A DNA stretch of 64,000 nucleotides from Mucilaginibacter sp. SMC90 (GTDB lineage: Bacteria; Bacteroidota; Bacteroidia; Sphingobacteriales; Sphingobacteriaceae), in the NCBI RefSeq assembly GCF_022811725.1, contig NZ_CP094527.1, positions 2,790,001-2,854,000 of the forward strand, given 5' to 3'. The position numbers and the translations under genes were made by a program. The notes beneath the pieces were generated by a model, which saw only the letters and a list, made by a program, of their open reading frames with translations, ran no database searches and had not been told where the DNA came from. Position 1 is the first letter of the stretch, and each line of letters starts with the position of its first letter. This document shows positions 17,656 to 27,544 of this stretch, piece after piece.

Positions 17656-17663
17656 CAAACTTA
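17656..17663 (-). promoter_or_regulatory. candidate -7 box for the antisense RNA (TAAGTTTG)
   Basis: Exact TAnnTTTG on the minus strand, overlapping the first base of the susC ATG on the plus strand. No matching -33 TTTG was seen at 19-21 bp. Confidence 0.35.
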
Positions 17664-20600
17664 TGAATTTTAATTCTAAGGCCACGCCTTTGGCATGGCC
17701 CCAATTACGCAAATTTATATTGGCCATGAAGCTAACTGCCTTTATTATAATTGCGGCCCTTACCAATGTAAGCGCCAAAAGTTATAGCCAAATAGTTACT
17801 TTGCACCAAAAAAACACTACCGTTGAAAAAGTACTCCGCTCAATAGAAAAGCAAACCGGCTATCATTTTATGTATGACAAGCAGGATGTATCAAAGGCCG
17901 GAGAGATCAACATTGAAGTTGCAAACGTATCTATCGAAAACGCACTTGATCAGTGCTTTAAAGATCAGCCGCTTACTTACAAAATTTTTGACCAAACTAT
18001 CGTTGTAAAAAAGAAGGACGAGCCGATTGTTTCGCAAATAGCTGTTGCTCCTATAAAAATAACAGGTACAGTAAGCGACGCTAAAGGCCCTATTCCTGGC
18101 GTCACCGTTAAGGTAAAAGGCACCGAGGTTGGAGCTCAAACCGATATGAATGGTAAATACACCATTAACGCTCCGGATGGTAACGGTACATTGGTGTTTA
18201 CTTTTATCGGCTATTCTACTAAAGAAGTCCCAATTGCCGGTAAAACCCAGATAGATGTTACTTTAGCCGAAGAGCCAAAAGCATTAAGCGAGGTTGTAGT
18301 GGTTGGTTACGGTACATCTAAACGTGTAGATTTAACAGGTTCTGTTGGTAGCGTAAGTGCAAAAACATTACAGGATAGGCCGCAAACCAACCTTGAGCAG
18401 GAACTATCAGGCCGCATTGCCGGCGTTAACGTATCATCAAACTCGGGCGAACCGGGCGGTGATACCAAGATCCGTATACGTGGTTACAGCTCCATTAATA
18501 CCAGCACCGATCCCCTTTATGTGGTAGACGGTATTATCTGGACAGAAGGCGGTAATTCCATCAACCCTAATGATGTTGCCTCCATAGATGTTTTGAAAGA
18601 TGCTTCATCAACAGCTATTTATGGTACACGTGGTGCCAACGGTGTAATTTTAATAACTACCAAACGCGGCGCTAAAAACCGCCCGAGCACAGTTAGTTAT
18701 GACGCTTATGTAAGCGTAAGCAACATGGCAAAAAAATTAGATGTATTAAACGCTAAAGAGTTTTTAGCTGTTGAAGACAAAGCCTACGATAACATTAAAA
18801 AATATGACCCTACAGGCTGGGCAGAAGGTAAGTGGGCCAAAGATGATCCGAAAGTAATAAGAACTGCGTTGATTGGAAAATTATTTGATGCTAACCTTAA
18901 CCCGCTTTATGATGTAGACTGGCAAGATGCTACTACCCGCACCGCAGTTAGCCAAAACCATAACCTTTCTTTTACCGGCGGTTCTGATAAAATCAATTAC
19001 GGCCTGTTTTTAAACTATGCCGATGATGAAGGCATAATCTTAAACAGTTATTTAAAACGCTATAACACACGTTTAAGCATTGACGACCAGGTAAAACCCT
19101 GGTTAAAAATTGGTGGTACCTTAAACTTTAACGCGCAAGATCAGCGTGCCGGTAATTATGGTACTGGCGGTAACAATATTCCGCGTATGTTAGTAGAGAT
19201 GATTCCTATCATACCTGTTCGCTACCCTGACGGCACCTATGGTAAGCGTACCGACTATCCAAACATGGAAGGTGGCGATAACCCGGTTGCACAGGCTAAC
19301 GAGATACAGCAACTGGCTAAACGCAGGGTATTTAGTGGTAATGGTTATGCCAATATTACACTGTTCCCTGGTTTGGATTTCCGCACGGTATTAGGTGTTA
19401 CTACATCGGCAAACTATATCCCGCGTTCGCAAACCGGTTTAGTGGGCGGTCAATCTGCCGATCAGAAATATAGCTCGGCATCAATTGATGAGTACAACCG
19501 TACGTTCTGGCAATGGCAAAACTATTTTACTTACAACAAAGTATTTAATAAAGTACACTCATTAAACGTTGTTGTTGGTACTGAACGCCAAAACTCGCAG
19601 CAACTAAGGCTAAATGCCTCTACAAGCGGTTTAATTGATGATTACTACCAGTTTTACAATTTAGGCGCAGGCGCAATCCCAAGCTTGCCCATATCTAATT
19701 ATGATGCGTGGCAAATGCAATCATATTATGGCCGTTTAAATTACAACTATAACGACAGATACTTGTTAACACTTACCGGCCGCGAGGATGGTTCATCAAG
19801 GTTTGGAAAAAACGTAAAATATGGTTTCTTCCCTTCTGCTGCATTTGCCTGGAGAGTATCCCAGGAAGATTTTATGAAAGATAACAAAACCATATCCGAC
19901 CTTAAGTTCAGGTTAAGCTATGGTTTAACAGGTAACTCGGAAATTGGCGAATATCGTTCACTGGCAAACATCAGTACTGATATAAACGGCAACCCAAACA
20001 ACTATGTTTTTGGTAACGCTGTAGCTAATGCCACTACCCTTACAAGTATCGGCAATGAGGATCTGCAATGGGAAAAAACAGCTGAATACAACCTCGGCGT
20101 ATCATTTGGTTTATTTAATAACCGCGTTACCATTGATGCAGATGCTTACCTGAAAAAAACCCAGAAACTTTTGTTAAATGCGCCATTGCCTGAAACAAGT
20201 GGCTTTACCAGCGTATATAAAAACATCGGTAAACTGGAAAATAAAGGTATTGAGTTAAGCATCAATACGGTAAATATTAAAACAAACGATTTTACCTGGA
20301 ACTCATCATTTAACATCACCTTCCTTAAAAATAAAATTTTACAGTTAGGCGCTTCTAACGATGATATCTTTCTTGATCCTACCTTTCTTTCACAATTTAA
20401 CCTGATGCGCGTTGGGTTACCTGCCGGTAGCTTTTACGGTTACAAAGTGTTAGGCACATGGGGTACGGCAGAGGCTGCTAAAGCTGCATCATACAACTTG
20501 CTCCCGGGCGATTTGAAAATTCAGGATACTAACGGAGATGGTAAAATTACCGTTGATGATAAAGTAGTATTAGGTAAATCGATACCAGATGGGTACGGTA

Positions 20601-21112
20601 CTTTCACCAACAACTTTAGTTATAAAAGCTTTGATCTGGGTATAGATCTCCAATTTAACTATGGTAACCAAATCATGAATTTAACTAAGCACTCGGGTCA
20701 GGACCGCACCGGCCAGGCAAACAGCTACGCTACCGTGTTAGACGCCTGGACTCCTGAGCACCAGAACACCTCAATTGCAGAAACAAGGCCCGCTTACATA
20801 CGCTACCAAACTGAAATCTACTCTACTAAAGTAGAGAACGGCAACTTTATCCGTGGCCGTGCAGTAACACTGGGTTATAACTTTGGTAAATCTGTATTGG
20901 ATAAAATAAAACTTACCCGGTTAAGAGTGTACGTTCAGGCACAAAACTTATTTGTAATAACCAAATACACCGGTTATGATCCTGAGGTATCAACCTACAA
21001 CGGTGCAGCAAACTTTTACCAGGGTGCATCAAGCAACTTTACGCAGAACATCCAATTTTATGATTATCCAAAACCAAGAGTGTTCTTGTTAGGGATAAAT
21101 GCAAGCTTTTAA
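17663..21112 (+). CDS. SusC/RagA-type TonB-linked outer-membrane protein with STN signalling domain
   Basis: 1149 residues. Order: N-terminal signal region (second possible start Met23, MKLTAFIIIAALTNVSA), STN domain (about 45-115, TVEKVLRSIEKQTGYHFMYD), carboxypeptidase-regulatory-like domain (about 132-204, GTVSDAKGPIPGVTVKVKG), plug (about 208-330, VVVGYGTSKRVDLTGSV) and a 22-strand barrel ending in aromatic Phe (INASF). It imports oligosaccharides with SusD using TonB energy. The STN domain contacts FecR, making this a transducer. The first gene after FecR, with a 276-bp leader. Confidence 0.95.
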   Translation: MNFNSKATPLAWPQLRKFILAMKLTAFIIIAALTNVSAKSYSQIVTLHQKNTTVEKVLRSIEKQTGYHFMYDKQDVSKAGEINIEVANVSIENALDQCFKDQPLTYKIFDQTIVVKKKDEPIVSQIAVAPIKITGTVSDAKGPIPGVTVKVKGTEVGAQTDMNGKYTINAPDGNGTLVFTFIGYSTKEVPIAGKTQIDVTLAEEPKALSEVVVVGYGTSKRVDLTGSVGSVSAKTLQDRPQTNLEQELSGRIAGVNVSSNSGEPGGDTKIRIRGYSSINTSTDPLYVVDGIIWTEGGNSINPNDVASIDVLKDASSTAIYGTRGANGVILITTKRGAKNRPSTVSYDAYVSVSNMAKKLDVLNAKEFLAVEDKAYDNIKKYDPTGWAEGKWAKDDPKVIRTALIGKLFDANLNPLYDVDWQDATTRTAVSQNHNLSFTGGSDKINYGLFLNYADDEGIILNSYLKRYNTRLSIDDQVKPWLKIGGTLNFNAQDQRAGNYGTGGNNIPRMLVEMIPIIPVRYPDGTYGKRTDYPNMEGGDNPVAQANEIQQLAKRRVFSGNGYANITLFPGLDFRTVLGVTTSANYIPRSQTGLVGGQSADQKYSSASIDEYNRTFWQWQNYFTYNKVFNKVHSLNVVVGTERQNSQQLRLNASTSGLIDDYYQFYNLGAGAIPSLPISNYDAWQMQSYYGRLNYNYNDRYLLTLTGREDGSSRFGKNVKYGFFPSAAFAWRVSQEDFMKDNKTISDLKFRLSYGLTGNSEIGEYRSLANISTDINGNPNNYVFGNAVANATTLTSIGNEDLQWEKTAEYNLGVSFGLFNNRVTIDADAYLKKTQKLLLNAPLPETSGFTSVYKNIGKLENKGIELSINTVNIKTNDFTWNSSFNITFLKNKILQLGASNDDIFLDPTFLSQFNLMRVGLPAGSFYGYKVLGTWGTAEAAKAASYNLLPGDLKIQDTNGDGKITVDDKVVLGKSIPDGYGTFTNNFSYKSFDLGIDLQFNYGNQIMNLTKHSGQDRTGQANSYATVLDAWTPEHQNTSIAETRPAYIRYQTEIYSTKVENGNFIRGRAVTLGYNFGKSVLDKIKLTRLRVYVQAQNLFVITKYTGYDPEVSTYNGAANFYQGASSNFTQNIQFYDYPKPRVFLLGINASF

Positions 21113-21133
21113 TAAATAGTAAACAGAAACATC

Positions 21134-22633
21134 ATGAAATTTAAATCATATATCTATCGGGTCGGTTTAATATTGATCCTTGCAATTAGCGTTAGCGGTT
21201 GCCAAAAATATCTCGATGAGAAAAACAAAAGTGGTTTTGATAAAGACAACTATTTCCAAAACGCCGGCCAGGCGCAAACGTTTGTTAATGGTATTTATAC
21301 ATCATTATACATGTTTCAAAATGGTGATGCCTATGGCGAAAGTCCGTTTATTACTCTCGAACTTTTTGCCGGCCACACCACATCACTGGGCCAGAGCGTA
21401 AACAACGGTAATGTTATTCACCAGCGTACCGATGCTGTTAACCCTGGCTTTGAAACTGTTTGGAAAAATAGCTATGCGGCAATAGCCAATGCCAATCTGG
21501 CAATTGAGCGGATACCTGGTATTACTATGGACGACGGGGTGAAAAAAAACCTGTTAGGCCAGGCTTATTTTTTAAGAGCTTTCTTTTATTACCACCTGGT
21601 TAGGTTATATGGTGATGTACCATTGATCACTAAATCTCAAACTTTAAGCAGCGCGGATCTGTATCCTCCGCGTTCTCCGGTTGCCGATGTTTATAATTTG
21701 ATCATCAGCGATCTGGAATCTGCTAAAACATCAGGTTTACCAAATACCGACCAAACCGGCAAGGTATCATTAGGCGCAGTTAAAACCTTGCTGGCAAGTG
21801 TTTATTTAACAACTGCAGGTTTCCCAATGCAGAAAACAGAGAACTATGCAAAGGCCGCTGCCGAAGCTAAGGATATTTTAACCCTGTACCCATTGTTTGA
21901 TAGCTACGCCTTTTTACATGATAATGCACATAAAAATCAGGGCGAATTAATTTTCCAGGGCAACTACCTGGTTGGTGTAAAAGAAAACGCTATCCCGCAA
22001 TTAACCTTGCCGTTTAACCTTTTAGTGGGTGGATATGGAGATCACTTAGGAGCGATGATTCCTACAGATCAATTTTTTGCCAGTTATGAAGCCGGTGATT
22101 TGCGTACCCAAGAACGTCAGTTCTATTTTTCAAGCTATCCACAGTACCAAAAGCCTGCAACAACTATTCAGTTTGGCGTACACGCTTTGTACAAATATTT
22201 CCATGTTGAGAGTGCCGCTGATAATGGTAACGCAAAAAGCGACGAAAACTGGACTTTCCTTCGCGCTCCTGAATTGATGCTGATATATGCTGAAGCATCT
22301 AACGAAGTAAACGGCCCAACTGCCGACGCTTACGCTGCTGTTAACGCTATCCGCACCCGTGCTAAGCTGGCTCCGTTAAGTGGCTTAACTAAAGACACTT
22401 TCCGCCAGGCTATCTGGAGAGAGCGTTATCACGAGCTTGCTTATGAAAACAAAGCTTACTTTGATATGCAGCGTACACATATGGCTTACTTGCCGCAATC
22501 AAATACTTTTGCCGATCCTACTGCTTCGCAAACCGAGCAGGGGGTTACCATGAAAGCAGCATATTATCTGTGGCCAATACCGCAGCGTGAGATCAGCACT
22601 AACAATAAACTGACCCAAAATCCGGGTTGGTAG
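21134..22633 (+). CDS. SusD/RagB-type nutrient-binding lipoprotein
   Basis: 499 residues with a lipoprotein signal (SVSGC, Cys23). RagB/SusD architecture: N-terminal TPR part (AYFLRAFFYYHLVRLYGDVPL) and a C-terminal loop-rich domain with the family end (AYYLWPIPQREISTNNKLTQNPGW). It binds glycan at the surface and lids the SusC barrel. 21 bp after susC. A hairpin terminator follows before the GH92 gene. Confidence 0.95.
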   Translation: MKFKSYIYRVGLILILAISVSGCQKYLDEKNKSGFDKDNYFQNAGQAQTFVNGIYTSLYMFQNGDAYGESPFITLELFAGHTTSLGQSVNNGNVIHQRTDAVNPGFETVWKNSYAAIANANLAIERIPGITMDDGVKKNLLGQAYFLRAFFYYHLVRLYGDVPLITKSQTLSSADLYPPRSPVADVYNLIISDLESAKTSGLPNTDQTGKVSLGAVKTLLASVYLTTAGFPMQKTENYAKAAAEAKDILTLYPLFDSYAFLHDNAHKNQGELIFQGNYLVGVKENAIPQLTLPFNLLVGGYGDHLGAMIPTDQFFASYEAGDLRTQERQFYFSSYPQYQKPATTIQFGVHALYKYFHVESAADNGNAKSDENWTFLRAPELMLIYAEASNEVNGPTADAYAAVNAIRTRAKLAPLSGLTKDTFRQAIWRERYHELAYENKAYFDMQRTHMAYLPQSNTFADPTASQTEQGVTMKAAYYLWPIPQREISTNNKLTQNPGW

Positions 22634-22657
22634 TTGTATATTGCAAATAATACACAT

Positions 22658-22690
22658 AAAAGACTGGCCATATCAAGCCAGTCTTTTATA
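22658..22690 (+). terminator. hairpin between susD and GH92 gene
   Basis: Perfect 11-bp arms AAAAGACTGGC (22658-22668) and GCCAGTCTTTT (22677-22687) with a T-rich right arm. The right arm runs into TATATTTA (22687-22694), one base off a -7 box, so GH92 may have its own weak promoter as well as read-through. Confidence 0.8.
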
Positions 22691-22736
22691 TTTACGGCTG
22701 GTAAAACGTTTCACCAAAAATTAAACATTTAAAACA

Positions 22737-25019
22737 ATGAAAAAAGCCCTGGTACTTATCACATCCGTGTTGTTGGCCTCCGGTACTTTTGCGCAACAGG
22801 TAAATAAAATTACCGATCCTGTTGAGTACATTAATCCCTTAATGGGTACCGACTCGCATTATGACCTTTCAAATGGTAACACTTATCCCGCTATAGCCCT
22901 GCCCTGGGGAATGAACTTCTGGACGCCCCAAACAGGTGTTATGGGCGATGGATGGGCGTATACCTATGATGCGCATAAAATTCGCGGGTTTAAACAAACC
23001 CACCAGCCATCACCATGGATGAACGACTATGGGCAGTTTGCCATTATGCCGGTTACCAAACACGCTGTGGTAGGGCAAAATAAAAGGGCCAGCTGGTTCT
23101 CGCACAAAGCTGAAACCGCTAAGCCATATTATTATAGTGTGTACCTTGCCGATCATGATGTAACTACCGAAATTACACCTACCGAACGCTCGGCCCAGTT
23201 CAGGTTTACTTATCCTAAAACTGATAGCTCATTTATCGTGATTGATGCGTTGAATAAAGGTTCGTACGTAAAGATCATGCCCGATCAAAAGAAGATTGTA
23301 GGTTACTCAACCAAATACGCCCGTGGCCCGCTTAAAAACTTTAAAAACTACTTCGTTATTTATGTTGATAAGCCGATCACCTATGCGCACACCTTCAGCG
23401 ACACTACTCAAGCAGATGGTTTGGAATTGAAAGCTGAGCATGCCAGTGCTTTGATAGGTTTTAAAACCACACAAGGCGAAAAGGTTCACTTGCGCGTAGC
23501 ATCATCGTTTATCAGTATTGAGCAGGCCGAAGTTAGCCTGGAGCGTGAGCAGGGAAAAGACAGCTTTGACGTTACCGAACAAAAAGCCAAAGCTGTTTGG
23601 AACAAAACCCTTAACCATTTACAGGTTGAAGGTGGTTCGGTTGATCAGATGCGTACTTTTTATTCATGCTTTTACCGCATGGTGTTTTTCCCGAACAAAT
23701 TGTATGAGATAGACAAAGACAACAAGATAGTACACTACAGCGCTTCTACAGGTAAAGTGTTTCCGGGTTATAAATTTGCCGGTACAGGCTTCTGGGATAC
23801 CTTCAGGGCTTTATATCCTTTCCTGAACCTGGTTTATCCGTCTATCAACAAAGAAATGCAGGAAGGGCTCATCAACGACTATAAAGAAGGTGGCTGGTTA
23901 CCTGAATGGTCAAGCCCGGGATATTCGGCGGTGATGATCGGTAACAACTCGGCTTCTGTAGTTTCTGAGGCTTATTTAAAAGGTTTACGCGGGTATGATA
24001 TCAATACTTTGTGGGATGCCCTGGTGCACGGCGCTAATAATGCTGGTCCGCAGGCTACAGGAAGGCAGGGAGTTGAATACTATAACAAATTAGGTTATGT
24101 ACCTTATGATGTAAAGATTGATGAAAATGCAGCCCGTACTTTAGAATACGCCTATGATGATTTTGCTATTTACAAGTTAGGTAAAGCGCTGGGCAAACCC
24201 GAATCAGAGATAGGCATTTATAAAACACGTGCCATGAACTATAAAAACCTGTTTGATCCGGAAACTAAGTTGATGCGCGGTAAAAACCAGGACGGTACTT
24301 TTGAAAAACCTTTCAGCCCGTTTAAATGGGGTGATGCTTTTACCGAAGGCAACAGCTGGCACTACAGCTGGAGTGTTTTCCAGGATATGCAGGGCTTAAT
24401 TGACCTGATGGGCGGCAGGCAGAAGTTTATCACCAAGCTTGATTCGGTATTTACCATGCCGCCGGTATTTGATGATAGCTACTATGGCGGCGTTATCCAC
24501 GAGATCCGAGAAATGCAGATCATGAATATGGGGCAATACGCGCATGGCAATCAGCCTATCCAGCATATGATTTATCTGTACAACTACGCAGGTGAGCCGT
24601 GGAAAACCCAATTCCACGTACGTGACGCTATGGAGAAGCTGTATAAAGCTACTCCTGATGGCTATTGCGGCGATGAAGATAATGGCCAAACGTCAGCCTG
24701 GTACGTGTTTTCGGCAATGGGTTTTTACCCGGTAACCCCAGCCAGTGATCAGTATGTATTAGGCACACCACTATTCAAAAAAGTTACCATTAACCTTGAG
24801 AATGGCAAAACTGTAGTGATCAATGCCGCTAACAACAGCCCGGCTAATAAATATATTAATACGTTGAGCGTTAACGGTAAGCCTTATGATTTAACCTGGT
24901 TAAGCCATTCGGAGCTTAAAAAGGGTGCGGTGCTTAACTTTAACATGGCACCTCAGCCTAATAAAACAAGAGCTGTGAAAGTGAGCGATGTACCGTATTC
25001 GTTAAGTACGGAGAAGTAG
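22737..25019 (+). CDS. GH92 family alpha-mannosidase, secreted
   Basis: 760 residues with a signal peptide (about 1-19). Typical GH92 blocks: N-terminal beta-sandwich opening VEYINPLMGTDSHYDLSNGNTYP with W-G-M, catalytic-domain FKWGDAFTEGNSWHYSW (general acid Glu region, about 531-547), HGNQPIQHMIYLYNYAG, and GYCGDEDNGQTSAWYVFSAMGFYPV with acidic residues of the calcium/base site. GH92 enzymes are Ca-dependent exo-alpha-mannosidases acting on N-glycan or yeast mannan side chains. The only hydrolase of locus 1, so the import target is probably a mannose-containing glycan. Confidence 0.94.
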   Translation: MKKALVLITSVLLASGTFAQQVNKITDPVEYINPLMGTDSHYDLSNGNTYPAIALPWGMNFWTPQTGVMGDGWAYTYDAHKIRGFKQTHQPSPWMNDYGQFAIMPVTKHAVVGQNKRASWFSHKAETAKPYYYSVYLADHDVTTEITPTERSAQFRFTYPKTDSSFIVIDALNKGSYVKIMPDQKKIVGYSTKYARGPLKNFKNYFVIYVDKPITYAHTFSDTTQADGLELKAEHASALIGFKTTQGEKVHLRVASSFISIEQAEVSLEREQGKDSFDVTEQKAKAVWNKTLNHLQVEGGSVDQMRTFYSCFYRMVFFPNKLYEIDKDNKIVHYSASTGKVFPGYKFAGTGFWDTFRALYPFLNLVYPSINKEMQEGLINDYKEGGWLPEWSSPGYSAVMIGNNSASVVSEAYLKGLRGYDINTLWDALVHGANNAGPQATGRQGVEYYNKLGYVPYDVKIDENAARTLEYAYDDFAIYKLGKALGKPESEIGIYKTRAMNYKNLFDPETKLMRGKNQDGTFEKPFSPFKWGDAFTEGNSWHYSWSVFQDMQGLIDLMGGRQKFITKLDSVFTMPPVFDDSYYGGVIHEIREMQIMNMGQYAHGNQPIQHMIYLYNYAGEPWKTQFHVRDAMEKLYKATPDGYCGDEDNGQTSAWYVFSAMGFYPVTPASDQYVLGTPLFKKVTINLENGKTVVINAANNSPANKYINTLSVNGKPYDLTWLSHSELKKGAVLNFNMAPQPNKTRAVKVSDVPYSLSTEK

Positions 25020-25050
25020 CCCCTAACCCCTAAAGGGGGACAATGGTGTG
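25020..25050. repeat. fragment of a CCCCTAAAGGGG-type element
   Basis: CCCCTAACCCCTAAAGGGGG immediately follows the GH92 stop. It looks like one end of a palindromic element common between genes in Bacteroidota; the other end is not present. Confidence 0.4.
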
Positions 25051-25131
25051 GATAAAATATAAAATGCGCCATGCTTGTTTCAGTACCTCACATGCAGGGT
25101 GTAAACCAGGCATGCAGTCTTAGCAAGTGGG

Positions 25132-25205
25132 ATCCCGAAATAAATTCGGGATGAGGTTTGGACACAAAACAACAAAAGCGAGATGAAATCTCGCTTTTGT
25201 TGTTT
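25132..25205. terminator. two hairpins, the second a strong bidirectional terminator
   Basis: ATCCCGAA/TTCGGGAT (25132-25152) is followed by perfect 17-bp arms at 25167-25183 and 25189-25205 with a TGAAA loop; the arms begin AAACAACAAAAGCG and end with its T-rich complement. Together they separate the convergent GH92 and TRIC-channel genes. 25206-25275 holds two more small palindromes around CTTTCAGC. Confidence 0.75.
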
Positions 25206-25314
25206 ATAAAAATACCACTGCCGCAGGCTTTCAGCCTGTGGTGAGCCACAGTGTCAGCTTTCAGCTGACGTAAGCAGAATCCGAAATCGAAAATCCCAAT
25301 TCCGAAATCAAAAA

Positions 25315-25929
25315 TCAATGCCATTCTTCCCGGTACACAAATTTGGGCATTTGCCAGTTGTATTTGATAGAGAGCAAGCGGAGGGCCAGACCGATAGTAC
25401 AAGCCACTACGATAGATACTCCGGCAGGGGCACCCAGATGTTCAATCCCCAAGTAAAAGGCTCCTGTAACAATGGAGGCACTGGCGTAAACCTCCTTACG
25501 GAACAACAGAGGAACCTCATTACATAATACATCGCGCAGCACACCTCCGGCACAACCGGTTATCATACCGCTCAGTAAAATAATAATGATGGGGAGATTG
25601 ATCTGCTCAGCTATCTGGCAACCGATAATGGTAAACACCACCAGGCCCAAAGCATCCAGGTAAAGGAAAAGGGTTTTCATTTTGGTCATGAGGCGGGCAA
25701 TAACAGCAGCTAATATGGCTGCCACTGCAGTGATCACTAAATATTCAGGGTGTTCAACCCAACTCATCGGGTAATGATTAAACAAAATATTGCGAACAGT
25801 GCCGCCACCTAATGCTGTTACCCAGGCAATAATGCAAACACCAACCCAGTCCATGTCACGCCTTCCGGCAGATAAGGCAGCTGTCATGGCCTCGGCGATA
25901 ATAGCGATAATGTAAAGGATGTGGAGCAT
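25315..25929 (-). CDS. TRIC-type/UPF0126 cation channel family membrane protein
   Basis: 204 residues with seven predicted transmembrane helices in two homologous halves (UPF0126 twice). Each half carries the Gly-rich kink motif: ALGGGTVRNILFN in the first and GCAGGVLRDVLCN in the second. Prokaryotic TRIC channels are trimeric monovalent-cation (K+) channels of the inner membrane. Stand-alone gene. Confidence 0.85.
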   Translation of the reverse strand: MLHILYIIAIIAEAMTAALSAGRRDMDWVGVCIIAWVTALGGGTVRNILFNHYPMSWVEHPEYLVITAVAAILAAVIARLMTKMKTLFLYLDALGLVVFTIIGCQIAEQINLPIIIILLSGMITGCAGGVLRDVLCNEVPLLFRKEVYASASIVTGAFYLGIEHLGAPAGVSIVVACTIGLALRLLSIKYNWQMPKFVYREEWH

Positions 25930-26139
25930 ATAGGTAATGTTTAAGGTTTATTCAAGATACAAACTATCAGTAATAAATAAACAACAGAAAATTAAGCACT
26001 GTGACGGAATTAAGTGCCCGGCAACGGTATTCAGTATCCTGCACCAGAGGTGTAAAAGGTTTGCAGATACAAAGAAAAATTGCCTTTGCGTGCCAGAGGC
26101 CCGCCACCCTGCGTTTAGACTATGTAAGCGCAGTCTCCT

Positions 26140-27372
26140 TTAGCTTCCTGTGGGTACTTCCGGTTTCATCCAGCTCTTACCCTCTGTAAACCGGGCCACA
26201 AGCATGGCTGAAACCGTATCTCCGGTAGCGTTCAGCAGCGTCGCCATTGGGTCAACCAAAGTACCAATGATGATAGCAGGAGGGAGGGCTTCGGGCGGGA
26301 AACCATAGGCAGAGATAAACAGCAACTCACCTATGTAGCCTCCATTTGGGATTCCTCCCTCAACAAGGCTTACTAAAACTGTCATAGCAAGGGCTATCAT
26401 TATGGTTTCGGCATTGTTAAAGCTTTTGCCAAACAACGCAAATACAACAGCCATTTTCACTATGGATGAAATGCTTGAACCATCTTTATGTAAAGTGCCG
26501 CCGAGCGGAATAGTGATATTGGCAATGGCATCAGAGATTCCCATTTTTTTTGCTGCGTTTAAATTTGCCGGGATAGTGGCAATGCTGCTGCAGGTGCCCA
26601 CTGCCGTAGCTGATGGCACGATGTTGTTTTTCCAATAGCGCTTAACTGCACTAATTCCACCTGCAACAAATGCATAAAGACTAAACAAGGCCAGGTAATA
26701 AAACGCACCAACACCATAGTATAAAGCCATTGAGCGCGCATAACCACCAAATAATTGCGGGCCAAACACGCCTACCTGATAAGCGAAATATGCTCCAAGC
26801 CCAATGGGGCCTACCTTCATGATAAGGGTAAAAATATTCTTAAAAACCTCGTTTCCGCTATGCAGAAAGCTGCCGAAGGCCTTGCCCTTTTCACCGGCAT
26901 GTAACGTTGCAAACCCTGTTATTACAGCGAAAATGATCATTGCCAGCATGCTTTTGCGGGATAATAACTGGTAAAATTCGCTGGTTGTAAACAAACTTGT
27001 CAGCTGGTCTCCAAAAGGTTTTTTAGTGATTGCTTCGGTAATTGGACTGGCCACAAGGTGTTGATGGATAGGGAAGATCCATATGGCTATGATGGTGACT
27101 ATAGCTGCCACTAACACGGTGGAAACAAATACGAGCGAAGTAACCGCTAAAAGTTTCCCCAGTTTTTGTGAGCTGTCCAGCGCTGCAATGGCCGAAGCGA
27201 TAGCAAAGAAAACAAGAGGAACAACAGCTGTAAACAACAGGTTCAGGAAAATATCGCCGATGGGTTTGATCACCTCTACTTTATTGCCCAAAACAGCTCC
27301 GGCAATACTGCCAATGATAATGCCTGTTATTAGTAGGATAATGCCTTTATAGTTTTGAAACCAGCTGTTCAT
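26140..27372 (-). CDS. dicarboxylate/amino acid:cation symporter (DAACS/GltP family)
   Basis: 410 residues from ATG 27372 (MNSWFQNYKGIILLITG), preferred because the 31 extra in-frame residues to 27465 are polar and non-family. Eight transmembrane helices plus re-entrant hairpins: the Ser-rich HP1 region (TAVGTCSSIATIPANL), TM7-like GGTLHKDGSSISSIVK, and the C-terminal substrate/ion region (NATGDTVSAMLVAR with N-x-x-x-D). Transports acidic or small neutral amino acids or C4-dicarboxylates with Na+ or H+. Confidence 0.88.
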   Translation of the reverse strand: MNSWFQNYKGIILLITGIIIGSIAGAVLGNKVEVIKPIGDIFLNLLFTAVVPLVFFAIASAIAALDSSQKLGKLLAVTSLVFVSTVLVAAIVTIIAIWIFPIHQHLVASPITEAITKKPFGDQLTSLFTTSEFYQLLSRKSMLAMIIFAVITGFATLHAGEKGKAFGSFLHSGNEVFKNIFTLIMKVGPIGLGAYFAYQVGVFGPQLFGGYARSMALYYGVGAFYYLALFSLYAFVAGGISAVKRYWKNNIVPSATAVGTCSSIATIPANLNAAKKMGISDAIANITIPLGGTLHKDGSSISSIVKMAVVFALFGKSFNNAETIMIALAMTVLVSLVEGGIPNGGYIGELLFISAYGFPPEALPPAIIIGTLVDPMATLLNATGDTVSAMLVARFTEGKSWMKPEVPTGS

Positions 27373-27544
27373 TGTGCTAAGATAATTGTTAGGTTTTGCT
27401 TTTGTTGCAGATACAGATAGTAGCATTGTCAAATATTTATTTGAATTGTGATATTTGACTTGCAACGCAGGTATGCAATTGTGCCCCTCTGCATATATTC
27501 ATATCCTTCTTAAATTAATATATTAGCCCCATTATAAATACTGA

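Noticed and set aside
22700..22713. GTAAAACGTTTCAC before the GH92 gene, as a LacI site
   Set aside because: Near-palindromic, but lacks the outer C and G of CAAACGTTTG, and the locus has its own sigma/anti-sigma control.
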